Below are positions 22,712-33,560 of a stretch of DNA of 64,000 nt, in pieces. Location: NCBI GenBank assembly GCA_002099365.1, contig MSED01000003.1, positions 3,472,001-3,536,000 on the forward strand, given 5' to 3'. The position numbers were made by a program, and so were the translations under genes. Below the pieces are notes generated by a model that did no database searches, was not told the origin of the DNA, and was given only the letters and a program-made list of their open reading frames with translations. This stretch comes from Phialophora verrucosa. Taxonomy: Eukaryota > Ascomycota > Eurotiomycetes > Chaetothyriales > Herpotrichiellaceae. Every line of letters starts with the position of its first letter. Within the stretch, counting starts at the first letter, position 1.

Positions 22712-24991
22712 GAAGAAAGACTCCATGGCAATGTCGTCCTCGGGCTGAGGCTGGAGCATAGGGAACGACAGCCTCCGACTGTCGATCGAGTCGGCGGCCT
22801 TCAGCAACGAGCCCACGGCCGACTCCAGGATGCCGCTGGCAATCTCCAGGAACTCGGCGCTCTTGTTGGACACCCTCAGCGTCCAGCGATACTCCTGGAG
22901 CCGGCGCTGGTAGAACTCGGCCTCTTCCTGGCTGACCGAGGTGACGAAGCAGAGGCCGGCGAACGTGCCGATGAGGGCAAAGTTGAACTTGGACGCAAAG
23001 TACCAGAACGACTGGAGGTGCTCGGGCTTGAGCCGGTTGAAGAAGTCCATGGCGCTAATGAGCCGCGCCTTGGCCGCGGACCGGCAGATCTGGATCATGT
23101 ACGGGTCCGTGTTGTGCGAGAGCGAGCGCAGGATGCGGCGGTGCAGCGTGATCTCGGTCGCGAAGTAGGCCAGGTGCAGGTAGCCCACGGAGCTCAGCTT
23201 GCCGACCCGCGTGGCGTCCATGCGCAGGGCCTCGGGCATGTCGGCGTACCACGACCGCAGCTTGAGTTGGATCGGCTTGGCTCGTTCCAGGATCGCCTTG
23301 GTGGTGTCGTAGGAACTCTTGACCTCCATCTCCGCCTTGAGCGAGTAGAGCCCCTCCAGCACCTCCGAGAGCATCTTGGTCAGCGTGATCATGGCGCTGA
23401 AGAGCGTCCTGCCCTTCTCGACTTCGGTGCTGCCGTCCTCGCCGTCCTCGTCGGCCGCGCTCTCGGGGAAATCACTGCTGATCACGGGCTGCACGGCCCA
23501 GTTGCTGGAGCAGATGTGAGGAGGACGCCCGTAGATTAGGGCCGACCACGCGTCCTGCAGAAAGAGAGCCCATGCGAGTCGTTTACGTAGTCCCTTTTCC
23601 CACGTCGGGATTCGCCAATTCGAGCAGTCCAGGTGCAAGCCCAGGTCTTGACCGATCGCGACCAATTGCGAGGTCAGCTGCCACGCTTGGTTGCTGCCGG
23701 GTCGTTGGAGCAAGAGGAGGCCCGCTTGCACGGTCGACAATTTGGCCCGATGCGACACGTCCTGCAGCGTGCGATAGGCGATGTCTTCCAGCTCGACCAC
23801 GTCGGGCTTGGGCAGTTTGGCCAGCTCGGAGCTGTACGACCACCAGTTCAGCGCCAGGAGATAGACGGCCGCGAGCAGAGGGGGCGAGAATTCTCGATGG
23901 GTCCGCCCATACTTCTCCAGGTAGACCTTCTTGTGCAGGATGGGGAAGCTCGGGTGCACAATGCGAAAGTAGAGTCTGATCAAGGCGAGCCCATGGGGAG
24001 CGACGATGCGCTCAATGTTATCGAGCTCCTCGATTTCCCGGGCATGATTCGGGGAGTCGGCGTCGGCGTACTGGTGGAAGAACTCGTTCGGTCCGACCTT
24101 GCGGAAAGAACCTTGATCGGCCGGACTCTCCCCTCGCAGGTCGTCGTACAGTCGGAGGTCGAGAAGGGCAAAGTCATGTTCGTCGGTCGGTCCGATCTGT
24201 CAAAGCCCAAGGTCAGTCGAGGGCTGCCGTCGACGTCCCAGCACACTGTCCCAGAGCACAGATACGGAAAGAGGACGGCTTACATATTTTGCGTATCGGT
24301 GGTTTTGGAGCCTAGCCATAGTGGTCAGCTCAGAGACAGGATCTCGGAGGAAAGGACACATTGCTGCTGGTGTCAGCTGAAAGACATAACGTACCCCAGC
24401 GTCCGCTTCAATAAAGAATCGCCCTGCAGGTTGGCATAATCGTCAATAACCGGGCCAGTACGAATGGACTCGGCGGACTGCCGTCGTGGGGCGTGTCCAT
24501 TGCCATCGGAATCTCTGTTATCTCTAGACTTAGCCCCCCGATGATAAAGAGCTGCAGGACCGAGGAAGTCCCTCGTGCGGATTGGGGGGTGGAGGGACAA
24601 GTGTTTGATAAAGGTGGGAAAAGCCTCACGATCGTCTCTGCCGAGCTGAGGGAGCAGCCGATGCAGTCTCGGAATTGGTGGTATTACTAGCATTGGCCTG
24701 TCTCCGTCGCCGGGGAGCTTCTTCGACAAAGGTGCACGGCTGCTTGTGGAACTGGCACATCACACAGGCAGCTGCATCGGGCGAGATGACGCAGCGACTC
24801 TTCCTCCGTCGACACCCGTCACAGGGGCGGTCGGGGCGAATGCTGGGCCCACGGGGACTCGGGGCATCGCCCATGCGTGCACTGGTGGGCGAGGTCATAC
24901 CGCTCACGTTGGCTGGCCCGAGACCTAGCGAGCGACTCCTGGCGGCAGCGGTGGGAGGGTCGATAAGAGAAGGCGGCACGGTCGAGAGCAT
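22667..24991 (-). CDS. Zn2Cys6 transcription factor, DAL81/TamA-like
   Basis: Nuclear regulator of 679 aa from four exons (24991-24630, 24514-24395, 24311-24284, 24196-22667). The binuclear zinc cluster CDGCRRRKSRC...CVMCQFHKQPC starts at Cys57. The segment DYANLQGDSLLKRTLG joins LQNHRYAKY and IGPTDEHDF across two introns; this stretch is diagnostic of the DAL81/TamA group. The fungal_trans regulatory domain follows (IRLYFRIVHPSFPILHKKVY, LGLHLDCSNWRIPTWEKGLRKR). In yeast Dal81 co-activates GABA, urea and allantoin pathway genes, and Aspergillus TamA partners the GATA factor AreA. The gene lies just downstream of an allophanate-hydrolase fusion, which fits nitrogen regulation. Intron 1's exact acceptor (ACAG at 24515-24518) is my best choice; a nearby AG gives a slightly longer protein. 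It could be a paralogue rather than the orthologue of TamA. Confidence 0.88.
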
Positions 24992-25571
24992 GACCACCGT
25001 TATGGGGGTGTCCGGAGAGCGGTGCCTTTATTGGCGAGGGCCAAGCGGTCGAGCAAAACCATATCAGTGCTGCGCATATGTTTGCTTTTTACCTTTGCCA
25101 TCCAGGGCAGATTTCGGTTTGTGGGCGAGTCGCGTCAGGATAAGCTTCTGTTTCCTGGTAGGAGTGGCCGTTTTGAAGGGCAGCCCGGGGGAGGCCACAA
25201 ACTGGTCGAGGCAGATCTGGCAAGCCATGCTGGGCTGCCGGAGCGGAGCCCCAGCGACTAATGGGCGTCGAGCAGGGGCCACGGCTAGCCCGGTATAGCG
25301 AATGAGCCAGCAATTGATTGAGTAACAAATAATAGGCACCGTGGATTAGTGTCGTTCCCGAGCGCTGCGAGAGATAAGAAAGCCGGCCGTTCCATTGGTT
25401 GCCAGTCCGATCGGGGCTGGCGAACGGAGCAGGCAAGCGGAGAAGGCGGTGCCACCTGCGTGGGCGTGGTGGATAGAAGGTGGGTGAGATGCAATCTTGT
25501 CACTCGTCATGCATGTCGCTATCGTTAAATGCCAAAACGTGTCATCGAAATCGCCGTGACTACTACTTCTT
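24992..25571. other. Intergenic: promoter of the TamA-like gene, 3' region of the fusion gene
   Basis: Frames here are short and motif-free. The region separates two genes on the same strand and should hold the terminator of one and the promoter of the other. Confidence 0.45.
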
Positions 25572-27801
25572 CTACTGGCCCGTCATCGCCTGGAACCGGC
25601 TCGCTATCCCCAACACCTCGCTGTCCGAGCACCGGCAACCCAGCAACGTCACGCTGAACGGCAGCTGCGGTCCAGCCTCGCCCTCGCGGTATGTAGCGGC
25701 CGGCACTGCAATGGCACACATATCAAGCACGTTGCCGAAGTGCGTAAAGGTCCCCATCTTAGCATTCAGCCGGATCGGGTCTGCGAGCATGGCCGCGATG
25801 GTTGGATGCGCCGGTGCAGTCGGCACGATCAACACGTCGATTCCCGATCTGTCCGCCGATGCAAACTGGGCCGTCGCTTGGCGCGTGTACAACGCTTTGG
25901 CCTGAAGGTCGCGGAATAAGTGGACAGCGGTGCTCTGTCGTGCGACAACCTCCTCGAACAGCTCGAGGGTGACCGGGTGCAGGTGCTGCCTGTTCTTCTC
26001 TAGGAAATCGTCCGGCAGGCTCGCCAGTCGCTCCGAGACAAACGTGCCCGCGTAGAGCAGGTCTCCCGCTTTCTGGAACGGTGACCAGTCGATGGGCACC
26101 AGACTACCACCCATGCTCTGCAGCTGTTGCACCGCTTCGTTGAACAGCTTGCGAAAAATAGGTGAGCAAACCTCGAGAACTTCGGGCGGCGGGATGCCAA
26201 ATCGAAATGCGTCTCTCTGAATGCCTAGGGAATTGACATGTCGTTCGGCTGGGAAAGTGTCCCTCGAATAGCGGTCGCCTTCGTCATATTCCTCGCACAG
26301 CTGCCATATCGTGCGGGCGTCGTCGACTGTTCTCGCGGTGAACGCAATGCAATCCAGGGACAGGCACGCGGGAGTGACCCCTTTGAACGACACCAGACCG
26401 CGCGTGGGCTTGAATCCGACCACCCCGTTGTAGCCCGCGGGCACACGGCCAGATCCAGCCGTGTCTGTCGCAAGCGAGAAGGTTGCCTGGACGTGCATGT
26501 TAGCAAATACGGATCAATACCTCGCAGCCCCGCGTGAAACCCACCAGATCAGCGCCAACACTAACACAACTTCCGCTACTACTGCCTCCCGAGATGTGTT
26601 CGTCGCTGAACACAGAGTGTGTGACACCAAACGGACTTCGGCATCCGCTCAGTCCGGTCGCCAGCTGATCCAGGTTTACCTTGCCTAGATATAAGGCGCC
26701 TTGAGCGATGACCTTCTGGTAGACCACGGCAGATTGGGTTGCTACGAATGCTAGGGGCGGGCATGCCGTCGTCGTTTCGACTCCCTGGACGTCAATGGAG
26801 TCTTTAACCGTAAAGGGCACACCAAATAGCGCCGGACGTGAATGTTTGTCTGGGAACAGCTCGACGAGGCGCCTGGCTTGCTCCATCACTGCATCGCGTG
26901 ACTCCCGCCTGATCCAAACAGCCGGGTCGATCTTGTCATACTTTTCAATGCGGTCATACAGTGCATTGACCAGCTCCAGAGGCGACAGGCCGTTTTTGTA
27001 GGATCTTTGAAGGTCGTCGATTCCAAGTTTGCCATTCCAGGCCGGGGGCGTCTGTGGAGGAGTGCTCACTCCGTTGCTCTGATTCTGCCAAGGGGACAGC
27101 ACATCCAATACCGGTTGTAGATCGGCCACAAACCCGAAAAGGCCTTGTGACCAGTAGATCATGTCGAGTGAAGCTGTTTTGAATGCGGCATTGTAGCCAG
27201 CGGTGCTTTGGACAATGCCGCAGCACTCAAACCCCCGATCGTTGGCCTCCCTAATGCTAGTCGAAAAGCAGCATTCCGTCGTCACGCCCGAGACAAGCAG
27301 ATGTGTGATTCCGCGAGCTTTCAGTTTGTGCAGAATCTGAGTATTCCAGAAGGAGCCCTTGCCCGGCTTGTCGATGACGACTTCCGCGGGCAATGGCTGC
27401 AGCTCGTCGACGATGTCGTGGCCGTACTCCCCCCGAACCAGGAGACGGCCCATCTCGCCCTTATCTCCAATGACTTTGAGGTGCTGCTTGTTTCCAGGCG
27501 CGGCGGCCTGGCGGATGAGCTTCGAAGACGGGCAGTCCGCCAGCGACGGCACTTGGCCTTCCCGTGTGTGGACGATGAGCATGCTCGCACTCCGGCATGC
27601 TTCAAGTAGCTGCTTCGTCGGGGCGATTGAGGCCTGGACAGCTTCGAGATCTCCACCCTGGATCTCGCCGAAGCCGCCAGAGCAGATGAAGTCGCGTTGC
27701 ATGTCGATGACCAGTAGTGCCGTGTGCTTCAGCGGGAAGGAAAAGGGGTAAGGCTTTGCCTCGATAGTGAGGAAGCCCTGCTTGTCCTTCGATGCACCCA
27801 T
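25572..27801 (-). CDS. Isochorismatase-type amidohydrolase fused to allophanate hydrolase (putative biuret/allophanate hydrolase)
   Basis: Bifunctional 723-aa protein. Residues 1-225 are an isochorismatase-family cysteine hydrolase with Asp33 (VIDMQRDF), Lys145 (DKPGKGSF) and Cys178 (GVTTECCF). The Lys-to-Cys spacing of 33 equals that remembered for bacterial biuret hydrolase BiuH. Residues about 255-720 are an amidase-signature domain closest to AtzF/Dur1,2-type allophanate hydrolase. Its Lys333 (FTVKDSIDV), cis-Ser407 (GGSSSGS) and Ser431 (DTAGSGRVPAG) are spaced 74 and 24 apart, as in AtzF. LDQLATGLSGCRSPFG and PTRGLVSFKGVTPACLSLDC are further allophanate-hydrolase marks. A 58-bp intron (26487-26544) joins SVGADL to ATFSLATD. 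The C-terminal domain of AtzF and the urea carboxylase part of Dur1,2 are absent. The inferred reactions are biuret to allophanate plus ammonia, then allophanate to CO2 and ammonia. Other ureides are possible for the first half. Confidence 0.88.
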
Positions 27802-28718
27802 AGCGACAGTAATCTGACCTTATCCGGGGACTTATATGGGGGAGGAGCTCACGCTGGTCAAGCTGCACGAGTGACAGAGAGAGATGCACCTACAGCAGTC
27901 CGGAGCATGTTGGTCTTATACGTGAGCAGTGTGTTCGGTCAGTCCACGACGGCCGAGAAATGCTGCTGTGACAATGAAACGCTGTTTAGTCAAGCAAACC
28001 TCCAGGACGGTCAAGGCCGCCGACCTCAGGGCAAAATGCAGCGCAAATGTGCCCCAGACAAACCAATACCAACACCAATCCCGCGAGCCGCTGGCGATCA
28101 GGATCGTATCCTTGATAGCTGATAAGGCCGCCGCCAGATGCAGGGCCGGCGGAACAGGCTAGCCTCGTATCCTGTGTCTGTAATGTTTCATGGGCCGGGG
28201 GCCGCTGTCTGGATTTTTGCCCTGTGGCCGTCGGCCGTCTCGTAACGTCGTGTCTCGCAGGAGGCACGTATTGGCACTGAGGCCGCCGGCGCGCCTCTCT
28301 CTGCCGCCGGCACTATCTGCCCCAGCCTCCCCCAACCGCGCCTCTATCACTCTCTTGTATCTGGGATCTCGCGTGGCCCGACGTCGCGCCAACCCCAGAT
28401 TCTGGTCTCTGCGGGTCTGGATGGGACTGGGATGGAAGATCTGATGAGATCGACGGGCCTTCGACCACCGCCGGGGCGCCTATCTTCCTCTGCTGCCCCT
28501 GCTCCCTCGTGGCGCCCTGGTCTATCAGTGCATCTCACATGCACTTCGTCTATCTTGGAGGATTCCAGCCTTGGGGGAGGAATTGTCAACAGCAGGAATT
28601 GGATGTCTATATAGAGCTGTTTTCGCCTCACGATTGTGTCCAAGGATCCTCATCCTTCAAGTTGCAGTTTCCTCATCCTTCCAGCCTGCCTTCCAAGGTT
28701 CAAACTCCGCCATTCAAG
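27802..28718. promoter_or_regulatory. Divergent promoter with seven HGATAR (GATA-factor) sites
   Basis: Shared upstream region of the hydrolase fusion and the NCS1 permease. HGATAR sites, either strand, are at 28113, 28120, 28313, 28344, 28480, 28522 and 28550. The first two form a close pair, TGATAGCTGATAA. About three would be expected by chance. Such sites bind AreA/Gln3-type nitrogen regulators. No gene lies here. Confidence 0.55.
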
Positions 28719-30729
28719 ATGGTTAACTTCTCGGCCGAACGCTTCTCCCCGAAGCGCCTTTCTCCTCAACGCGTCAAGGCCAAGATCGAGCCTCATATGC
28801 ACTGGAAGGTGCCCATGGAGAAGGGAGTCTACCAAGACTCTCGCTGGTCCAATCCGGACTTGGACCCCATTGCACCCGAGGACCGAACATGGGGTGCTCT
28901 TGTATGTGCCTTGCAAGGGGATTGCCTCGTGTCTCGAACAGCTGACTCATGCTTCCCTAGGATTACTGGGCATACTGGACGAGTGACATGCTTGCGCCAC
29001 CCCTTGCCTCCACGGTCTCATCCGTCATGAGCTTGGGGTTCACTGCGCGAGAGACCATTCCCATTGTCTTCTGTGGGTTTGCTTTGTGCTCCGGAGCCTT
29101 GACCTTGACCGGCAAGATGGGTGCTCGATATAGCATTCCATTCCCCGTGCTCGTCCGCTCTATCTTCGGCATGTAAGTTGGCGCCTCAAGCTCTTGTCAT
29201 CACCTCTCTTCAGCCTTTGGCCTTCATGATCGATGTTGACGAGGACGCTGACTTTCTCTTAACCACAGGTATGGCAGCTATCCCATCATCGTGCTCCGCT
29301 CATTCGGTAGGTGTGCAGTGTCTCTTGGGGGGCCCAAAGCTGACTCTCGTCCTTCAGTGGCCGCCATGTGGACGGCAATCCTCTGCGTCCAGGCAGGTGA
29401 TTTCCTCAACAACTGCCTCACGGCAATCTGGCCAAGTTTCGCCAACTTCCCCAACCATTTGCCGGAAAGCGCTGGAATCACTTCCGCTGGGCTTCTCTGC
29501 TTTGTGAGTCTCACCAGTCATCTGCTTGCACTTCTGACTAACACCGTCATTCAGTTCATCTACTGGATCTTTCAGACCATGCTCGCCGTGATGCCCATCA
29601 AGAAGCTCCGCATCCTCTTCCTGATCAAGGGTATCGTCGTGCCTCCTACCTTCCTGGCCCTGTTCCTCTGGGCAGCCATCGTCACTCATGGCGGCGGACC
29701 GCTCGTGACGGGACACGCCAAGATCACGTCGACATACATGAACACGGCGTACTCTTCACTGACGGGCTTGAATGCCATCATTGGCCTCTTCAGCTCCATG
29801 GCCGTCAACTTCCCCGATTTCAGTCGGTTCTCCAAGAACAACCTGAAGGGGTACAATCAGTTCTTCGCGCTGCCCGTCATCGGAACCTTAGGCGCGTTGA
29901 CTCCCATCTTCGTCACTTCGGCCCACAGCTACATATGGGGAGAGTTCGAGTGGTACATGCCAGCCGTCATTGCCAAGTTCGACTCGCGCGCCGCCAAGTT
30001 CTTCACTGCCTTCAGTTTCATGTTGGCGACGATCGGTAACCAAATTGCTGCTGGAACATATCCTTTCTCCAACGATAGTAAGTTCCGACTGCCTCGGTTT
30101 GCTGGTCAATCATCAAAACGCTGACGGTGCCCATAGTTTCCGGTCTGTGCCCCAAGTATATCAACATTTTCCGCGCAACGTTGATCATTTCGGTCTTCTG
30201 CGTCGTGTCGAACCCATGGCAGATCATCAGGAATGCGTCCGGTCTGCTCGCCTTCCTCAGCGGCTACTCCATGTTCATGGGTGCCATCTGTGGCACGATG
30301 TGTTGCCACTACTACCTGATCATCAACAAGAAGCTCAACATCCATGAATTGTACAACGGCCATGGAATCTACCGGTACAACAAGATCGGCGTCAATTGGC
30401 GGGCCTATACAGCTTTCATCGTCGCTGTCGCACCGTTGCTGCCTGGTTTCAGCAAGAGCATTGACAACAGCCTCGACGTCGGCGGCGCCTGGAAGATCTA
30501 CACCTTCTCTTGCATCTATGGCTTCGTGATATCCGGCCTGGTGTACTACGTCATCTGCAAGTATATCTCAGACGTCGGTGTCGCCAAGATCGATGATGCC
30601 GTCTACCCACCACAGAAGGTGGATTTGAGGGACATCGAAATTGGGGTTCCTCCCTCCGATGAAGACTCCTTCCAGGAGAAGACCGGCGTCGCAGTGGCCA
30701 TTGGCTCGAAGGAGCTTGGTTCCAATTAA
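28719..30729 (+). CDS. NCS1 permease, FUR/DAL4 type (uracil, allantoin, uridine or related)
   Basis: Proton-coupled plasma-membrane importer, 564 aa from six exons (28719-28901, 28961-29172, 29269-29306, 29358-29503, 29555-30077, 30137-30729). The chain has about 12 membrane segments. Family marks include WSNPDLDPIAPEDRTWG, the DYWAYWTSDM stretch in helix 1, VNFPDFSRFSKN and NPWQIIRNASGLLAFLSGYS, all typical of the Fur branch of NCS1 rather than the Fcy branch. Every intron must be removed to maintain the helix sequences, and all have GT...AG borders. Fur-type carriers import uracil, allantoin, uridine or uric acid. Divergent pairing with the ureide-hydrolase fusion suggests import of a ureide or cyclic imide nitrogen source. 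The exact substrate cannot be read from the sequence. Confidence 0.93.
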
Positions 30730-31046
30730 TAACACCCGTGTGAGGGGCTGTCAGTGTGTGGGATGCCTTGTGTAGCCTGGCGAGGAGTGACCAGAAGATT
30801 GATTGATAGTCGTTGGTGTTGCCGGGGTTTTTGAGAAGCAACAATAGGGGGAGCACAATACCCAGATAGTTTGCCCGTATCGATATGCCCTTTGCTGTTT
30901 CGAAATATGTCAGAGGAACACCATACATCCGAATTTCACTCGAGCATTATCCTACTATTCCCGAGAATCCCTCCCTTAGATGACATTAGATCTTCCAACG
31001 AGCAATAGAGATTCAATCATCAGTCATTGCATTCATGATTCACCGG
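30730..31046. other. Convergent 3' intergenic region
   Basis: Short gap between the permease stop and the convergent gene's stop. Nothing but 3' ends is expected. Confidence 0.5.
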
Positions 31047-32186
31047 CTACCGGTAGTATTCCTTCGTGGTCCGCTTGACCACTTCCGTGTCGTAATGGGA
31101 GGACCGGTCGTCGTCGTTGTCATCGCGATGGTGCCTGTGGTGCCGTCGTCTAGAAGCGGCTCTCTGAGGTGGATACGCCGGCCGTTGATCATCTTCATAC
31201 TCGTACTGTCTCATCGTTTGCTCGGTGAAAGTGCGTCGCTCCTCGTCCACCTCATCATATTCGTGAAGTCGCGGGTCACTTCGCTGTCCGTATCTGCCGC
31301 GCGAGCGGCTCCGGCTCCTGTTCCGCCGAGTATATCCCGCGGCGTAGACTTCGTCGTCAACCGAGCCATTGCCCTGGAGATAGCGACCCGCCAGGTGTGC
31401 TTCGGCGCCTGGTCTCTCGTGTCGACTCTCGCTTGCATCGTGGTGACTAACCTGATCGCGGTAGAACCCCACGCTTGCCCGTCTGCGCAGATCGGGAGGC
31501 GAGTTGTTCCCGCCACGCATTGCGCTTTTGCGTCGTTGCGGCGGCGGAATGTCCTCGGCGTGAGGTTCGTAGGATCGACCTCGGCGGCTGTAGCGGTCGT
31601 CGTCCATCTCTTCCGTGACGTGTACGTCCTTGTAGGCCACCTCGCGCACCGTGCGATCACGACCTGCACCGCGAGAACCCTCATAGAAGATGACATCGTC
31701 TCTCCTGGAGGGCGGCGGTGCATCACGTCTCGGGCGAGGCTGTGGCTGTCTGGGGTCGAGGTCAAAGGCATAGTCCTGCGAGTAGCCGCCACCGCCAATG
31801 TCGACAACATAAGTGCCGTCGTCTCTCTTCCGCGGTCGAAGGACTTCATACTCATAGCGGCCGTGATCGGGTGGTCGGTCCTCGACGATCACAGCGTCTG
31901 AGCGCTTGACGTACGACTCGGCATTCCTGTCGCGACCGACGGCGTACCGTGTCTTGGTGGTACCACCGGCTGCAACTACGTTTCGCGAATCGCTCGTTCT
32001 CGACTGCCGGTCGACTTCGATTCGGTCGTCTCGAGAACCGCGCGAGTAGACTCGCTCTCTGCGATAGTCGTCCTCGTATTCAACCTCGCGCCTCGGCCTC
32101 CGGGTAAGAACTGGGTCGTCGAGCTCTTCGCGCCTGCGGCTGGAATATACGACCTTGTAAGGCCGGTCATCACCACGAGTCGACAT
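31047..32186 (-). CDS. Arg/Asp-rich intrinsically disordered protein
   Basis: Intronless 379-aa frame starting at a good ATG. It is dominated by Arg, Asp, Glu, Tyr and Ser, with RS/RD/DDR-type repeats throughout (RSRSRSRGRYG, ASRRRHHRHHRDDNDDD). No folded domain, signal peptide or membrane segment is visible. A recurrent pattern of VVY/VIV/VVD segments flanked by charged residues could bind partners. Similar low-complexity proteins are widespread in Pezizomycotina without assigned function; an RNA-associated or cortical role is only a guess. Long length and consistent codon use support it being real. Confidence 0.65.
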   Translation of the reverse strand: MSTRGDDRPYKVVYSSRRREELDDPVLTRRPRREVEYEDDYRRERVYSRGSRDDRIEVDRQSRTSDSRNVVAAGGTTKTRYAVGRDRNAESYVKRSDAVIVEDRPPDHGRYEYEVLRPRKRDDGTYVVDIGGGGYSQDYAFDLDPRQPQPRPRRDAPPPSRRDDVIFYEGSRGAGRDRTVREVAYKDVHVTEEMDDDRYSRRGRSYEPHAEDIPPPQRRKSAMRGGNNSPPDLRRRASVGFYRDQVSHHDASESRHERPGAEAHLAGRYLQGNGSVDDEVYAAGYTRRNRSRSRSRGRYGQRSDPRLHEYDEVDEERRTFTEQTMRQYEYEDDQRPAYPPQRAASRRRHHRHHRDDNDDDRSSHYDTEVVKRTTKEYYR

Positions 32187-32761
32187 CTCACGTCAATTGT
32201 GATGGTTTGATAATGACGAATGGCTGCTGAAAAAGATCACTGAGAAGGCTGAGCATTCGACTGTGAAAATTAAAGAAATATGGCCACTCCGCCGGTCGGA
32301 GTTTTCTTTTTTTTCGCCCAGGCCGAACCGATGTGAAGCCTGAGTTCAGCTCGAATGAATGGATGCTCACAATTCTGTTTTCGACCAAAGCTGCAGCTGC
32401 ACACGCGGAGCGGCTGACGTCATCAGGCGTGGCGTGACTTCAAGTGAAACTCGTGGTACAGGTGCGACTCCCAAGCCTATTGCCGTCTTTGTCCATCGAT
32501 GGGCAGCAGTAATGAGCCGAAAGTGAGGGTGAGTAAAGCAGGTACTGAGCATGGAAGTACGTAAGAGCGCCCTGCTGCAAAAAACTTGGGCTGAGAATTA
32601 AAAGCCCTTAACAGGATTTAGGCGCGGCACGAAGCGCCAGCGGTGCCTGGAAATGGCGGTCAATTAATACTCCGTATCCCTTCCCACGCCTATGATAACA
32701 CAGCGGCACTTGCGCGAGAGCTCTAGTATGTAGACGAGTATTCCTCCCTTCCTCGTAGCCG
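32187..32761. other. Intergenic upstream of the disordered-protein gene
   Basis: Likely promoter; includes an A-rich run near 32300-32320 and one TACTCCGTA motif at 32668-32676. No gene supported. Confidence 0.45.
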
Positions 32762-33160
32762 TCAACCATTTATATGCACTATGACCATGTTGGTTACTTC
32801 TCTCTTCTCTACATCTCTACCTGTCCATCCTGAACACTCCCACGTATCCCCAGTCTCGGTCACCATTATTCCTAGTGGCCTCCTCCATGCCAGCCGCCTT
32901 ACTGTCTCCGTTATCACGGGCGGCTTCCCCCCCTCATTCTTACTGGGACTGTCCTCGTTGTCATCTTCCGCCGGCTTGCCTCTGCTGCCTGGGTGATCGT
33001 TGAACTGATTTTGTGGTATTGATGGTGGTGGTCGCCTGGCAGATATCGGTAGAGGATCGACGTATGGAGGCGGTAGGCTCGATGGTTCACATGGCTGCTC
33101 GCACTCCATCGCCTTCTCCAGATTGTCCCGGGTCTCCGCCTCTTTGTCCCTGGTGTTCAT
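32762..33160 (-). CDS. Small hypothetical protein
   Basis: Open frame of 132 aa with an ATG start. It has a Pro-rich middle (SSLPPPYVDPLPISARRPPPSIPQ approx. residues 27-50), an acidic Lys/Asn-rich part, then a C-terminal stretch with RRLAWRRPLGIMVTETGD and ECSGWTGRDVEKREV. No family is recognised. The PPPY element could bind a WW domain. Coding status is uncertain; it may be a chance frame between its two neighbours, both on the same strand. Confidence 0.35.
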   Translation of the reverse strand: MNTRDKEAETRDNLEKAMECEQPCEPSSLPPPYVDPLPISARRPPPSIPQNQFNDHPGSRGKPAEDDNEDSPSKNEGGKPPVITETVRRLAWRRPLGIMVTETGDTWECSGWTGRDVEKREVTNMVIVHING

Positions 33161-33560
33161 CGCGCTCGCTTTAGATGCGTCAAGGGCTGTTCCTGCTTGT
33201 TAACTTGATGGACGCTGCTATCCACAGGGTGGTAAGCGGTCATTGTTGAAGATGGTTGCTTGATATGCTTTCTGTTGGTCTTGAAGTGGTCGCGACAGAG
33301 CCGTTGAAGTGTGCAGCGACATGACTTTTGTTTGCCGGAACCCTCTTCATGAAACCAACAGTGCCATGGAACGTTGGCACAACCAATGCGAGTGGAAAAC
33401 GGGGGAGAAACCAACAGGCATTGCGATGCGTTCGATGCAACATACGCGACTGGAGATAGACTGGTAACCAGAATCGACAGGATCAATCACAGACCTGTCT
33501 ACTGTATTCCCTCTAGGGCCCATACAATGCTGAGGGTATAAATGCTCTATGACCGTAAGC
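33161..33560. other. Intergenic 3' of the PTEN-like gene
   Basis: No supported gene; 3' untranslated sequence of the phosphatase is likely here. Confidence 0.45.

Noticed and set aside
22559..23539. 326-aa + strand frame antisense to the TamA-like regulator
   Set aside because: The opposite strand carries a clear Zn2Cys6 regulator; this frame has no motif.
26487..26544. Apparent stop and break in the middle of the fused hydrolase
   Set aside because: It is explained by a 58-bp intron (GTGGGT...CCAG with branch TGCTAAC); spacing then matches amidase homologues.
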